A stretch of DNA of 35,855 nucleotides from Cysteiniphilum marinum (GCF_014857925.1 NZ_JACYVZ010000026.1:1-35855); one strand, 5' to 3'. Positions 1-10,100 are shown, numbered from the stretch's first letter. The notes: a model not told the origin generated them from the sequence alone. Made by a program: numbers and translations.

Positions 1-30
1 AAAAAGCAAGAACAGATAATAAGCAAAATA

Positions 31-894
31 TTAATATTGTAACTGAAGATAAAACCATGCTAAATTAGGGTGGTTTAAGCGGCAATTGTAGTTGTCGTTA
101 ACCGGCAAAGATAATTGTCGTTCAATAAAATAAGCGATACCAATAAATAAAGAAATATAACCAAAACTTGCGGCAGAATAATGCAATACTTCTTGAATAT
201 AAAAGCTGCCAATAATCCCAAAATAAAGCAGCAGCATATACAGCACGCCACTTTGTAAAATAGCGCCTAAAAACTGCTGACAGCTTAGGACGAGCTTATA
301 ATTAGCAAACACTTTAGATAGACTTAATTTGTGCTTATGCACGTGAGTTTCAGGCACATAACGATAAACAAATGCCATGAGAATAAAGGAGTAAAATGCG
401 AGAAACACGAAGCTTGCTTTCCATGAAATATACTCTTGTAGCAAGCCGCCAATAAAGGGTGCCAAAATTGGTCCAAGACCCCACGCAATCGTCATTGATG
501 AGGAGACTTTCTTCATCTCTTGTGCGTTAAAGATATCTGTGGCTTGCGCGCGATTCATCGATGACACACTTCCTGCACAAATACCCGTAATAAAACGAAA
601 AATAATAACCCATGACATGGAAGGTGATAATGCAATAGCAATATTAAATACGATATTAAGCGCCAAACTCCATAAGACAATTTTGCGCCGTCCCAAAGCG
701 TCAGCAATGGTACCAAAAACAATCATGCCAATAAATGCACCGAGCATAAATAAACTAATGCTTAACTTAGTTGCTGCTGCTGTGCTATTAAAATAAGCAC
801 TCATATGTGGCAACGAAGGTGTGTAAAGATCAATACCAATACCAAAGATTGGCGTACAAAGTAAAAGTGCTATAAGCGTCTTAGATTTATCCAT
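31..894 (-). CDS. Bcr/CflA-type MFS drug-resistance transporter, C-terminally truncated or frameshifted
   Basis: Inner-membrane proton-driven exporter of the major facilitator superfamily, drug:H+ antiporter-1 type. The N-terminus has the family's IDLYTPSLPHM stretch in TM1, the loop 2-3 signature GTIADALGRRK, and the motif-C-like GPILAPFIGGLLQ in TM5. About eight membrane helices can be seen. Bcr/CflA proteins run to about 400 residues, but this frame stops after 287, and its last ~30 residues are hydrophilic and unlike the family. Just before the stop, another minus-strand frame, from the ATG at 58 downward, encodes a hydrophobic helix (MVLSSVTILIFCLLSVLA) that runs off the window without a stop. 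This suggests a frameshift near 56-75. The ATG at 894 has no clear ribosome binding site. Substrate unknown. The family call is firm; whether the gene is intact is doubtful. Confidence 0.75.
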   Translation of the reverse strand: MDKSKTLIALLLCTPIFGIGIDLYTPSLPHMSAYFNSTAAATKLSISLFMLGAFIGMIVFGTIADALGRRKIVLWSLALNIVFNIAIALSPSMSWVIIFRFITGICAGSVSSMNRAQATDIFNAQEMKKVSSSMTIAWGLGPILAPFIGGLLQEYISWKASFVFLAFYSFILMAFVYRYVPETHVHKHKLSLSKVFANYKLVLSCQQFLGAILQSGVLYMLLLYFGIIGSFYIQEVLHYSAASFGYISLFIGIAYFIERQLSLPVNDNYNCRLNHPNLAWFYLQLQY

Positions 895-1028
895 GATGAT
901 TAAATAATAATGTCAGTTTGCATAATAAAAGATGATAGTTACTTTCATTGAATTAACAAGATGATCACAAGCATAAATGCATGAAGCTTATTATACGGCA
1001 GTTGCTTTACTATGATTGTTATATTTCG

Positions 1029-1044
1029 CATAATATATATTATG
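1029..1044. promoter_or_regulatory. 16-bp perfect palindrome upstream of the MFS gene
   Basis: CATAATATATATTATG is its own reverse complement. It lies about 135 bp upstream of the minus-strand MFS exporter start. A TATAAT hexamer on the same strand (995 down to 990) sits between it and the gene, with no good -35. It could be a regulator site, but AT-rich palindromes also arise by chance. Confidence 0.3.
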
Positions 1045-1156
1045 TTAAATTAGTGGTTATGAGATAAAGCGTTAATTATAAGTTTAGCTATAAAAAGCCT
1101 CCCCACATTAACAACTTAGTATTAGACAACTCATTATCCATTAATGAAAATTTTTA

Positions 1157-2806
1157 TCATGACTTATTAAACTTCGCCGTGGTTGGCATGCGTCGGCCAA
1201 TACCAAATGGACGGCGTTGAATAAATAAAATCTGTGGTGCTTGTTTACGCTTAAACTCGGCTAACTCCACCAATCGATAAATTCTTTTCTGCTCGTTTAA
1301 ATCCACTTCAGCAACAATGTTCTCCAAGCGTTTTATTTCATCATTTGCTAATAAATCACGCTCTAGATAAAGCTTAAGTATCGCATCAAGATGATCATAA
1401 TCTGGCAAGCTATCAGAATCCTTTTGCCCTTCGGATAATTCAGCTGATGGCGATTTATCAATAATGCTTTGCGGGATTAATTCACCATGTGCTTTATTAA
1501 TATAATTTGATAAGGCATAAACATCATTCTTATATAAATCACCAATGCAGTTAAGCGCACCACACATATCACCATAAAGTGTCGCATAGCCCACGGCAAG
1601 CTCACTTTTGTTCCCCGTTGTTAGCATTAAAAGCCCTGTGTCATTGGAGTACTCCATGATAATTCGCCCACGAATACGTGCTTGCATATTTTCTTTGGTC
1701 AATTTTTTAGGCTCAGTTCCAAACGCTTTGCTAAAGTTCCTGCAGGTGAGTAAAAACTCCTCTTTAATTTCACGCGTAAAAAGTTCAATTCCTAAATTCC
1801 GGCACAATTCAACTGAATCACTTACCGAACCTTCAGAGGAATACACTGAAGGCATTGTGATTGCTTTAACATTATCTTTACCTAAACTCAAAGCAGCAAT
1901 CGCCAAAGTCAATGCACTATCAATGCCTCCAGATGACCCAACAATCACACCCTTAAATCCACATTTATGCACATAATCCTTTAATCCGCATATTAGCTGT
2001 TGCAAAACAAATGCTTGTGGGTTGTCTTGATATGGCGCATTAAGGATTGCTTGTGGTAAGTGCTCAATATCAATGCTAAAACTCCCCTCTTTAAAGCTAT
2101 CTGCTAATGCAATCAGCTCTGAGTTGGCATTACACACAAAACTCGCGCCATCATATACGAGCTCATCATAACCACCAACTTGTGAGCTATAGATTACAGG
2201 CGCTTGAATCTTTTTGGTGATATTCTCTATAATTTGTAAGCGTTGACTAAATTTACCAAACATCGAAGGAGAAGCATTTAACACAATCAAAGCGTTAAGG
2301 TTTTGAGGTAAGTCATCAATAGGATTTGTTAAATAACCTTGATGGTTGTCATACCAAATATCTTCACAGATCAAAATAGCTAAATGTTGACCTTTAAAAT
2401 TAAAGCTTAGCTTTTTGTTTTGTCCGGCAATAAAATGCCTTGTCTCATCAAAAACCCCATAGCTTGGAATAAGCTGTTTGTGATAACAGTGAATAATCTG
2501 ACCTTCGGCAATGACAAGTGCACTATTGTGAAATTTTTTGAGCCCTTTTATTGCTGTTGCTGCACCTATTATCACGGCAATATCAAGTGTTTTTGTAAGC
2601 GTTTTAAGCGCATCAATAATCTGATTTTGTCTGCTGATTACCTCATCATAAGTCAATAAATCATACGGATAATAACCGCTGATACAAAGCTCAGAAAATA
2701 CGATTAAATCCGCTGCTTTGTGCTCATGCATTGCGCGCGAAATTTTTTCAAAGTTATGCGCAAAATCAGCAATGGTGTAATTTAATTGAACGACTGAAAT
2801 TTTCAT
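1157..2806 (-). CDS. nadE: Glutamine-dependent NAD+ synthetase
   Basis: Catalyses the last step of NAD synthesis: amidation of nicotinic acid adenine dinucleotide with ATP and glutamine-derived ammonia, in the cytoplasm. Residues 1 to ~250 are the nitrilase-like glutaminase domain with Glu39 (FSELCISGYYP), Lys110 and nucleophile Cys147 (LICEDIWYD). Residues ~265-549 are the synthetase domain with the ATP-pyrophosphatase loop GSSGGIDSALT (290-300) and the later TTGNKSELAVGYATLYGD stretch. The length of 549 aa is normal for the bacterial two-domain form. The ATG at 2806 has AAGGA 5 nt upstream. It lies 20 nt after the ABC-2 permease gene on the same strand, so it is probably co-transcribed with the two ABC genes. 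No functional link between them is obvious. Confidence 0.95.
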   Translation of the reverse strand: MKISVVQLNYTIADFAHNFEKISRAMHEHKAADLIVFSELCISGYYPYDLLTYDEVISRQNQIIDALKTLTKTLDIAVIIGAATAIKGLKKFHNSALVIAEGQIIHCYHKQLIPSYGVFDETRHFIAGQNKKLSFNFKGQHLAILICEDIWYDNHQGYLTNPIDDLPQNLNALIVLNASPSMFGKFSQRLQIIENITKKIQAPVIYSSQVGGYDELVYDGASFVCNANSELIALADSFKEGSFSIDIEHLPQAILNAPYQDNPQAFVLQQLICGLKDYVHKCGFKGVIVGSSGGIDSALTLAIAALSLGKDNVKAITMPSVYSSEGSVSDSVELCRNLGIELFTREIKEEFLLTCRNFSKAFGTEPKKLTKENMQARIRGRIIMEYSNDTGLLMLTTGNKSELAVGYATLYGDMCGALNCIGDLYKNDVYALSNYINKAHGELIPQSIIDKSPSAELSEGQKDSDSLPDYDHLDAILKLYLERDLLANDEIKRLENIVAEVDLNEQKRIYRLVELAEFKRKQAPQILFIQRRPFGIGRRMPTTAKFNKS

Positions 2807-2826
2807 TTATATCCTTTTTTATTCCT

Positions 2827-3606
2827 TTAAGACTTTAAACGAATACCGCGTGATAACAAATACCATGCCAAGCTATAAAGGATAGCGATTAATAGCACGA
2901 TGGCGACTAAGGCAACCACTGGGTTGACAGATGAGTAGCCAATGAATGCGTAACGCACAAAATCAACAATATAGAATAACGGATTATATTGCGCGATATG
3001 TTGCCAAAAAGGAGGTAATGCACTCAAGCCATAAAACACACCACCAAGATAAATCAATGGTGTTAGCACAAAGGTAGGGAAAATGGTTGTATCATCAAAG
3101 CTTTGCGAGAAAATACCATTCAACAGTCCTCCTAATGAAAATAAAGTGCCACACAAAATAAATGATAATAAGATTAACAGTAGCCCGCTAAAGTCAATGG
3201 AAATCCCCCCAAATAATCCTGCAACAATCGTCACCATCACCCCAACAAAAAAGCCACGAGCAACACCACCTGAGACATAACCCAAGATAATCAAATGATT
3301 GGTTGCCGGAGATACCAACAGCTCTTGAATGGAGTGATTAAAGCGCGCACCATAAAATGAGCCCACGACATTAGCATATGAGTTATTAATAACTGCCATA
3401 ATTACAAGACCAGGTGTGATAAAGTGCATATAGCCAAAGCCATCCATCGTGCCAACGCGCGCACCAACTACTTTCCCAAAAATTAGAAAATACAAACTGA
3501 TGGTAATCGCCGAAGGTAATAGGGTTTGCGGCCAAATACGTAGCACACGCACCACTTCTTTTCTTAATATTGTGTAATAAATAGTCCAGTATTCTTTAAA
3601 TGTCAT
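2827..3606 (-). CDS. ABC-2 type exporter permease (YadH-like)
   Basis: Inner-membrane permease half of an ABC exporter, with about six hydrophobic helices. The ABC-2 family stretch is recognisable: the segment around LGGVFYGLSALPPFWQHIAQYNPLFYIVDFVRYAF, which precedes the last helix, is typical of the YadH/NodJ-type permeases. The frame opens at a GTG at 3615, directly next to the stop of the ATPase gene. The ATG at 3606 (259 aa) is the better start because AGGTGG lies just upstream of it. It pairs with the ATPase gene immediately upstream. Substrate unknown: members of this family export polysaccharides, lipids, drugs or peptides. It is not fused to the ATPase, as usual for the YadG/YadH pair. 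Confidence 0.88.
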   Translation of the reverse strand: MTFKEYWTIYYTILRKEVVRVLRIWPQTLLPSAITISLYFLIFGKVVGARVGTMDGFGYMHFITPGLVIMAVINNSYANVVGSFYGARFNHSIQELLVSPATNHLIILGYVSGGVARGFFVGVMVTIVAGLFGGISIDFSGLLLILLSFILCGTLFSLGGLLNGIFSQSFDDTTIFPTFVLTPLIYLGGVFYGLSALPPFWQHIAQYNPLFYIVDFVRYAFIGYSSVNPVVALVAIVLLIAILYSLAWYLLSRGIRLKS

Positions 3607-3615
3607 CTTCCCCAC

Positions 3616-4542
3616 CTATACATTACTTCTTGCGACATCAATAAACAGTTTTTCCAGTTTATTTGTTTTTGTCTTAACACTTAATACATCAATATTCTGT
3701 TGACTTAAATCAGCAAACAATTGATTCAATGTCACACTCTTATCAACTTCAATTTCCAAAGTATTTGGATCAACTAACTGACATTGCCCGTATTCACATT
3801 GCATCTGTGACGGTGTTAGCGGCTCTTTCAAATCAAAAATATACGTCTCTTTGTCGACTGATCTTAACAGTGTTTTCATATCAGAGCTCGTGTGTAACTT
3901 ACCCTGATGAATCAATGCAATGCGATTACACATGCTCTCGGCTTCTTCAAGATAATGTGTGGTTAAGATAATCGTTAAGCCTTCTTTGTTTAATATACGC
4001 ATTTGCTCCCATAGTGATTGGCGTAACTCCACATCAACCCCTGCTGTTGGCTCATCCAAGATCAACACCTTAGGCTTATGAATAAGTGCACGCGCCACCA
4101 TCAAGCGGCGTTTCATACCACCAGATAAGAAGCGTACTTGCTCATTCTTTTTATCCCATAATGCCATATCTTTTAATAGTTTTTCAGCATAAGGTTTGGT
4201 TGTCTCACGATTAAGACCGAAATAGCCTGCTTGTGTTAACAGGATTTGCATTGGTGTTTCAAAGATATTTAAGTTTACCTCTTGTGGCATAACGCCTAAA
4301 TGCTTGCGTGCCATAAAGGGTGATTTCAACGTATCATAGCCACAAACTTCAATACTGCCACTGGTTTTATTAACAAGTGCTGAAATCATTCCCAATGTAG
4401 TTGATTTACCTGCACCATTGGGTCCTAATAAGGCGAAGAAATCTCCCGGATACACGTCAAAACTGACATCTTTTACCGCATGAAAGCCACCTTTGTATAT
4501 CTTATTGACATTAACCAAAGACAGCGCTTTTGTATAACTCAT
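3616..4542 (-). CDS. ABC exporter ATP-binding protein (YadG-like)
   Basis: Cytoplasmic ATPase subunit that powers the adjacent ABC-2 permease. In order it shows Walker A LLGPNGAGKSTT (about residues 38-49), the signature LSGGMKRRLMVARAL, Walker B VLILDEPTAGVD and the H-loop LTTHYLEEAE. At 308 aa it fits the YadG/CcmA-type subfamily, which has a C-terminal extension of about 80 residues beyond the nucleotide-binding domain. The ATG is at 4542. The permease start follows its stop within 10 nt, so the two form one translational unit, with nadE further downstream on the same strand. All catalytic motifs are intact. Substrate cannot be read from the sequence. Confidence 0.92.
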   Translation of the reverse strand: MSYTKALSLVNVNKIYKGGFHAVKDVSFDVYPGDFFALLGPNGAGKSTTLGMISALVNKTSGSIEVCGYDTLKSPFMARKHLGVMPQEVNLNIFETPMQILLTQAGYFGLNRETTKPYAEKLLKDMALWDKKNEQVRFLSGGMKRRLMVARALIHKPKVLILDEPTAGVDVELRQSLWEQMRILNKEGLTIILTTHYLEEAESMCNRIALIHQGKLHTSSDMKTLLRSVDKETYIFDLKEPLTPSQMQCEYGQCQLVDPNTLEIEVDKSVTLNQLFADLSQQNIDVLSVKTKTNKLEKLFIDVARSNV

Positions 4543-4619
4543 CGTAAACTCGATTACTTATTATAGATAATTCAGCATTGTAACAGACAATTTATAGCTG
4601 ACTAGAAATACGTGCTTTT

Positions 4620-5885
4620 TTATCTGTGATCACTATTCTCTTTTTCTTCAATTAACTGCTGCTCTACCACTGCCTCTGTGGCAATGGATGCTTCAGCAAC
4701 AACCGTTTGGAAGGCAACCTTTTCATCTTCTTTAGGCGCCTCACGCGCACGTAAGCGCCATAGTGTGTAGACTGCTAATAAGAAACAAACAAATCCCACA
4801 AAAGTGAAGAAGCCATAAGGGCCAAAAAGAGACATAAGCCATGTTGTTAACAACGGCCCCACCATTGAGCCAACACCATAAGATAGTGCTAAAATACCAA
4901 CAATTCCCACCAGCTGATCCGCATCTAAATAATCACTGGAATGACTGATCGACAATGGATAAAAGGTAAAGGTCAATCCACCCAATATAAAAGACAAAAT
5001 AGCTAATTGCCAAAAGCTGTCATGTAATATACAAATCACAACTGAGACCACTACTGACGCGATTAACATGATTAATAAAACAAGACGGCGATCAATAATA
5101 TCTGATATTTTACCAATGGGTAACTGCAGCAACATACCGCCGATGATAATGGCAAACATCATATAGGAAATGATATGTACAGGCACATCAGTTTGTTTTA
5201 GAAACAATGGGTAAATGGTGTAAATACTCCCTAAAATCATGCCTGCGGTCATCGCTGTCCAAATGCCAAGTGGTGCTTTTTTAAATAGAACAAAAGGAGA
5301 TAATAGCTCAACGTGCTCTTGTTTTGGTGCTTCAAAGCGTGTCAAACAAACTGGGATAATCGATAAAGTTGCCAGAATTGAAATAACACAAAATGCTAAT
5401 AGCACCGTCTCAAAAGGGATATTCAATAAAAACTGCCCTGATGCCTGCACAAAGTAGTAAACAAACAGATAAATTGATAGCACCAAGCCTTTGTGTTTAC
5501 TGCCTGCTCCTTCCAAACACCATGCTTCAACAACAATAAATAATCCAGCTAATGCATAACCACAGACAAGGCGTGCCACCGCCCAAACGCTAACATCATA
5601 AAAAATGCCTTGTGACATTGCTCCTGCTGCCATTAAGCTCGCAAATAACGCATACCCGCGAATATAACCAATGCGCAAAATTAGCCGTTGAGTAAAATAA
5701 GACCCTAGCACCATACCTGTAAAATACGCCGCAGAAATTAAACCAACAATAAAATTACTCTGCCCCATCCGCTCAAGTTCAAGTGTGGTATAGGTCGTAT
5801 AGAAAGTATTGCCGATCGTTAGGATACACATACTCAGAATCGGTGCAAACAACATCGCAAATTTAGCTGGCTTATACTCAGACAT
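4620..5885 (-). CDS. MFS transporter, YcaD-like family
   Basis: A 12-helix inner-membrane transporter of the major facilitator superfamily. The N-half resembles YcaD-type carriers: GMVLGSYFTQRLILRIGYIRGYALFASL takes the place of the loop 2-3 motif, followed by ARLVCGYALAGLFIVVEAWCLEGA in TM4-5. The C-half repeats the pattern (LPIGKISDIIDRRLVLL). A hydrophilic tail of about 45 residues rich in Glu/Ala follows the last helix. The reading frame opens at a TTG at 5930, but the ATG at 5885 (421 aa) fits other family members better, and neither has a strong ribosome binding site. The gene is divergent from the LysR regulator and could be a target of it. Substrate unknown. Confidence 0.85.
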   Translation of the reverse strand: MSEYKPAKFAMLFAPILSMCILTIGNTFYTTYTTLELERMGQSNFIVGLISAAYFTGMVLGSYFTQRLILRIGYIRGYALFASLMAAGAMSQGIFYDVSVWAVARLVCGYALAGLFIVVEAWCLEGAGSKHKGLVLSIYLFVYYFVQASGQFLLNIPFETVLLAFCVISILATLSIIPVCLTRFEAPKQEHVELLSPFVLFKKAPLGIWTAMTAGMILGSIYTIYPLFLKQTDVPVHIISYMMFAIIIGGMLLQLPIGKISDIIDRRLVLLIMLIASVVVSVVICILHDSFWQLAILSFILGGLTFTFYPLSISHSSDYLDADQLVGIVGILALSYGVGSMVGPLLTTWLMSLFGPYGFFTFVGFVCFLLAVYTLWRLRAREAPKEDEKVAFQTVVAEASIATEAVVEQQLIEEKENSDHR

Positions 5886-6017
5886 TTTTACTTTTTCAAC
5901 CTTTTTACTGCTCAATTCCTTGAGGTTCAAGCTTAAAGTAGATTGTTTATACGCTCAATATAATTTTGATATCTTTTGAGTTTTCTTGTATCTGCTAGCA
6001 CCCTTTTTTTAAATATC

Positions 6018-6031
6018 TGTATCGTGATACA
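6018..6031. promoter_or_regulatory. Possible operator, TGTATC-GT-GATACA palindrome
   Basis: Two 6-bp arms, TGTATC and GATACA, separated by 2 bp, lie in the divergent region between the YcaD-like MFS gene and the LysR regulator. It is 133 bp upstream of the MFS ATG. The size and tight symmetry fit a dimeric repressor site, but no cognate regulator is identified. LysR sites usually have a T-N11-A layout, which this is not. Confidence 0.35.
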
Positions 6032-6089
6032 TTTTGTGCTCTTTAATTACACTAATAAACAGGTTATAAAATGGACTTATGGAGAATAT

Positions 6090-6119
6090 TTGCTATTGTT
6101 TGTTTATGAATCATAAAAT
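6090..6119 (+). promoter_or_regulatory. Candidate sigma-70 promoter of the LysR gene
   Basis: TTGCTA (6090-6095), an 18-bp spacer and TAAAAT (6114-6119) end 30 bp before the LysR start codon. An imperfect ATGT-N7-ACAT repeat (6118-6132) overlaps its downstream edge and could be an autoregulatory site. Confidence 0.35.
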
Positions 6120-6149
6120 GTATATCAAACATATTTAAGGTGATGATCT

Positions 6150-7034
6150 ATGGACAGCAGTGATTTAATGATTTTGCGACACCTTCTTATTGAAAAGAAC
6201 ATCAGTGTAACTGCTAAATTAATGAATGTTTCACAACCTGCAATTACGATGCGCTTGGGCAAATTAAGAGGCATGTTTAAAGATGATATCTTAATACGCG
6301 ACGGCAATAAGATGAAACTAACACCTAAAGCTGAGGATATGGTAAACCCTATTATTAGAATTACTGATGAAATGCTAAGCTTAATGCCAGCTCACGATTT
6401 TGACCCTTACAAGACACCTACCCATATCCAATTACAGATTACTGAAGCCGTCTCTGAAACAAGCACCAGAGCACTTATTGATGCTTTTTTAAAATATAAT
6501 GACCAACATAAAATTAGTATTACCACATTATCTTATGTATCACTTCAAGCACATGATCAAACACTAAAAAACACTGACGCAGTTATTGGTATTCCAACAC
6601 ACATTGAAGGATTTAATGATGAAATTTATAGCTACGAGACAGGTGTTTTGATGTTTGATTCTTTTTTTGATGATTCTAAAAAATCCATTTCTTATGATGA
6701 ATATCTACAACTTCCTCATATCGTTTTTTCCCAAGGAAGTAGCAATCAATTACTATTAGATATTTTAGGGCATCCTGATCCACGTAATCTATGTTTACAA
6801 ATCAGCAGTTTGCGTGCAGCCACTGAGCTCTTACAAGATAAATATGTAATGACTGCTTCAACGGTATTAGCACGTATATTTAATAAAAAACATTTGCCGT
6901 TACCTTTTGATTTACCGGGACTTCCATTTAAATTATCTTACCCTGAGCGCTTAAAGCATGATAAAAAGAATCGTTGGGTGCGTCAGGTTTGTAAAGAAGT
7001 CATGCAAGCACTTTTAAAGGAATATAGTTTATAG
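6150..7034 (+). CDS. LysR-family transcriptional regulator
   Basis: DNA-binding regulator of 294 aa. Residues 1-65 form the winged helix-turn-helix: LLIEKNISVTAKLMNVSQPAITMRLGKLR carries the typical 'SQPAxxxxLxxLR' recognition helix, followed by KDDILIRDGNKMKLTPKAE (wing). The remaining ~220 residues form the effector-binding domain, beginning at about residue 90 with the strand THIQLQI. It resembles the NodD/SyrM/PnbR-like branch, which lacks strong conservation in the effector domain. AAGGTGA lies 5-6 nt before the ATG. It is divergent from the MFS transporter and 156 nt upstream of the E1/KAS III fusion gene on the same strand, so either or both are plausible targets. Effector unknown. Confidence 0.88.
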   Translation: MDSSDLMILRHLLIEKNISVTAKLMNVSQPAITMRLGKLRGMFKDDILIRDGNKMKLTPKAEDMVNPIIRITDEMLSLMPAHDFDPYKTPTHIQLQITEAVSETSTRALIDAFLKYNDQHKISITTLSYVSLQAHDQTLKNTDAVIGIPTHIEGFNDEIYSYETGVLMFDSFFDDSKKSISYDEYLQLPHIVFSQGSSNQLLLDILGHPDPRNLCLQISSLRAATELLQDKYVMTASTVLARIFNKKHLPLPFDLPGLPFKLSYPERLKHDKKNRWVRQVCKEVMQALLKEYSL

Positions 7035-7100
7035 TGCCATTAGTCATCCCCCTATTTCTCGCTGCTTTTTTGATATTTGCTTAATTTGCGTGATTTGTGT

Positions 7101-7130
7101 TTGACATTAAGAGCGAACTTTACCAATATT
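7101..7130 (+). promoter_or_regulatory. Candidate promoter of the E1-lipoyl-KAS III fusion gene
   Basis: A perfect -35 TTGACA (7101-7106), an 18-bp spacer and AATATT (7125-7130, 4/6 to the -10 consensus). It lies 60 bp upstream of the ATG at 7191 but inside the extended reading frame that opens at the TTG at 7077. This favours the downstream ATG as the real start and separate transcription from the LysR gene. Confidence 0.45.
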
Positions 7131-7190
7131 TACCACACTAAAATCCAGATCATCAATATTGTGGATACTTTTTTTAAGGAACCGAGTTTA

Positions 7191-10100
7191 ATGAACGCAA
7201 CAACTGCGAACTTAGATATGCTAATAAACTGCTATCAAAAAATGTATAGCATTCGTCAAATTGATAATACCGAAGCCGAAATGGTTAATAGTGGCACTGC
7301 CAACTTTCTAGCCTCATCCAAGGGTCATGAGGGCGCAGCTATTTTTGCGGAATACTTAAAACCTCAAGATTGGTTACATTGCCATTATCGTGATAAGCCT
7401 TTAATGCACGCCCGCGGAATGGAAGCCAAAATGTTTTTCTATAGCTCTTTGTGTAAGGCTGAGAGTGCCTCTAATGGCCGCCAAATGGTGATTGGTGTCA
7501 GTGAACGCAAACTCAACATTGTCAGCATTATCACACCCGTTGGCAATCAAGCTTTGCCCGCTGTTGGGATTGCGCAAAGTGTTAAAGATGACACAGATAA
7601 TCCAATTGTTTACTGTGGTATGGGCGATGGCACCACACAACAAGGTGAAGTATTAGAAGCCTTTGCTGAGGCAAAACGTCGCACGTTACCTGTGTTATTT
7701 GTTGTGCAGGATAATGATTATGCAATTTCTACACAAACCAAGGGTAACACCTTTTTCTCATTACCTGATCATACACAACCTAATGAGTTTTATGACATTC
7801 CAATTACTTATATTGATGGTACTAATCCATTTACTTCACATGAAAAAATTGGAAAAATTATTAGTGATATGCGTCAAAATTGTGCGCCACATATTATTGT
7901 CTTTAAAGTGGAGCGCTTAAATAGTCATAGTAATGCAGATGACCATAGAATCTATCGCAGCAGTGATGAGCTAACTAACATTGCACACAATGACCCTGTT
8001 TTGCTAAGTCGTCAGTTTTTGTTAAATGCTGGCGTCAAAGAAAGCTTTCTACAAGATATTGAAGCAAAAACATCACAAGCAGTTAGAGAGGCAATGGAGC
8101 TTGCCTTAAAAGGCACGACACCTAAAGCTTCTTTTGATGCTGAAGCACCCTTGCCAAAGCATTTACTACCAACTGCACCTGAATATCGTGGCGACTTCTC
8201 ACAAGAAACACGCCTTGGCATGGGTGCTGCTATGCGCGAGGTATTTCGCCAGCGTTTATTAAATGATGATCGTGTGTGCTTATTGGGTGAAGATATTGAA
8301 GATGACAAAGGTGATGTTTTTGGTGTAACCAAAGGCTTATCAACCCAATTCCCAGGACGTGTCGTTAATAGTCCTTTAGCTGAAGCAACTATCATGGGTG
8401 TGTCAATCGGCATGGCATTAACCGGCAAACGCCCTGTTGCCTTTATCCAGTTTGCTGATTTTATGCCGCCGGCGTATAACTTACTATTTACCGAGCTTGC
8501 TACCATGCATTGGCGCTCAAATGGTGATTGGGAATGTCCAGTCATCGTCTTTGCTGCTTGTGGTGGTTATCGCCCAGGATTAGGCCCCTTTCATGCACAA
8601 ACCAATGAAGGCACTTTTGCTCATATCCCCGGCATTGATGTCTATATGCCATCCAATGCGGCAGATGCTGCAGGCATGCTTAATGCTGCTTTTGAGTCTA
8701 ATCGCCCTAGTGTTTTCTTATATCCTAAAAAATTACTTAATAATGCCAGTATCGCTGATACCACATCAACGGATGTAGAAAAACAGATCATCCCTGTTGG
8801 TAAAGCACGTATTGTCAAAGCAGGTTCTGATATTACCTTTGTTGGCTGGGGTAACACCGTTTCATTATGCCAAGAAGCCGCTGAAACCTTAGAAACGGTT
8901 GGCATTGATAGTGAGATTATTGATTTACGCACCATTAAACCGTATGACCTTGCAACGGTACTTGCCTCAGTGGAAAAAACCGGACACTTAATCGTCACAC
9001 ACGAAGATAATCATACCTGTGGTGTTGGCGGTGATCTGATTGCCTCAGTGGTTGAACATGCTAAAAGGGCTGTTAGAGTCAAGCGTATAACACGCGCTGA
9101 TACTTATGTGCCCTGCAATTTTGACAATCAGATGGAAGTTTTACCTTCTTATGAGCGTATTTTAACAGGGGCTGCAGAGTTACTTGACTTATCTCTTGAA
9201 TGGGAGATCAAAAACCGCAATGATGCAGGGTTTTATAATGTTGAAGTTATTGGTGCGAGCCCATCTGACGAGAGTGTTCTCATTACCGAATTACACGTTA
9301 AAGTCGGTGATGAAATTAAGGTTGGTGATAAATTAGTTGATCTTGAGGCTAGTAAATCAGCCGGTGAGATTCTATCGCCAAGTAACGGTACCATTGAAGA
9401 GATTTATGTCGAAGAATCAGAGCGCGCAACCGTTGGTGATAACTTATTAAAACTACGCTTGCCAACAGGTGCTCAAGATAAGCAAAAAATCCAAAAGCGC
9501 CCTATTTTAACGCGCAAAATTCAGCAGGAAATCGCCAAGCAAAATAAGCAACATAGCATTTATCCAGTAGGTATTAGCACGCCATCATTTAAAACCGGTT
9601 CAAGACTGGTAACCAATGATGAGCTCTTACAGCATTTTCCTGAGCATAGCTCACGCGATATTATTGATCGCACCGGAATTGAATCACGTTTTTGGCTTGC
9701 TGATCATGAAAATATCGTCGATCTAGCGACAGACGTTGCCAAAGATGCTTTAACTCGAGGCAATCTCAAGCTCTCCGATATCGATATGCTCATCTGTACG
9801 ACCACGACGCCTGATCAATATATCTCGCCTTCTATGGCTTGCTTAATATTAGAGAAACTTTACCAAACCTATGGTGAGCATAATGTGCCTGCTTACGATA
9901 TCAATGCGGCATGTAGCGGTTATCTATATGGTTTGCAAAGTGCGCGTGATTACTTGCAAACACGTCCGAATAAACGTGTGTTATTAATTAGTGCCGAGTA
10001 TATGACCAAACGCATGGATCAAAAAGACTTTGATACGGCATTTTTATTTGGTGATGCGGCAACTGCGACGATTATTAATGGTGATCAGCATCAAGCAGAT

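Noticed and set aside
7077-7190. N-terminal extension of the fusion protein from the TTG at 7077
   Set aside because: No ribosome binding site, no similarity to E1 proteins, and it contains the likely promoter; the ATG at 7191 has AAGGA upstream.
8012-8545. 177-aa antisense frame inside the fusion gene
   Set aside because: It is a shadow of the E1-beta coding sequence with low-complexity Ser/Lys composition and no ribosome binding site.
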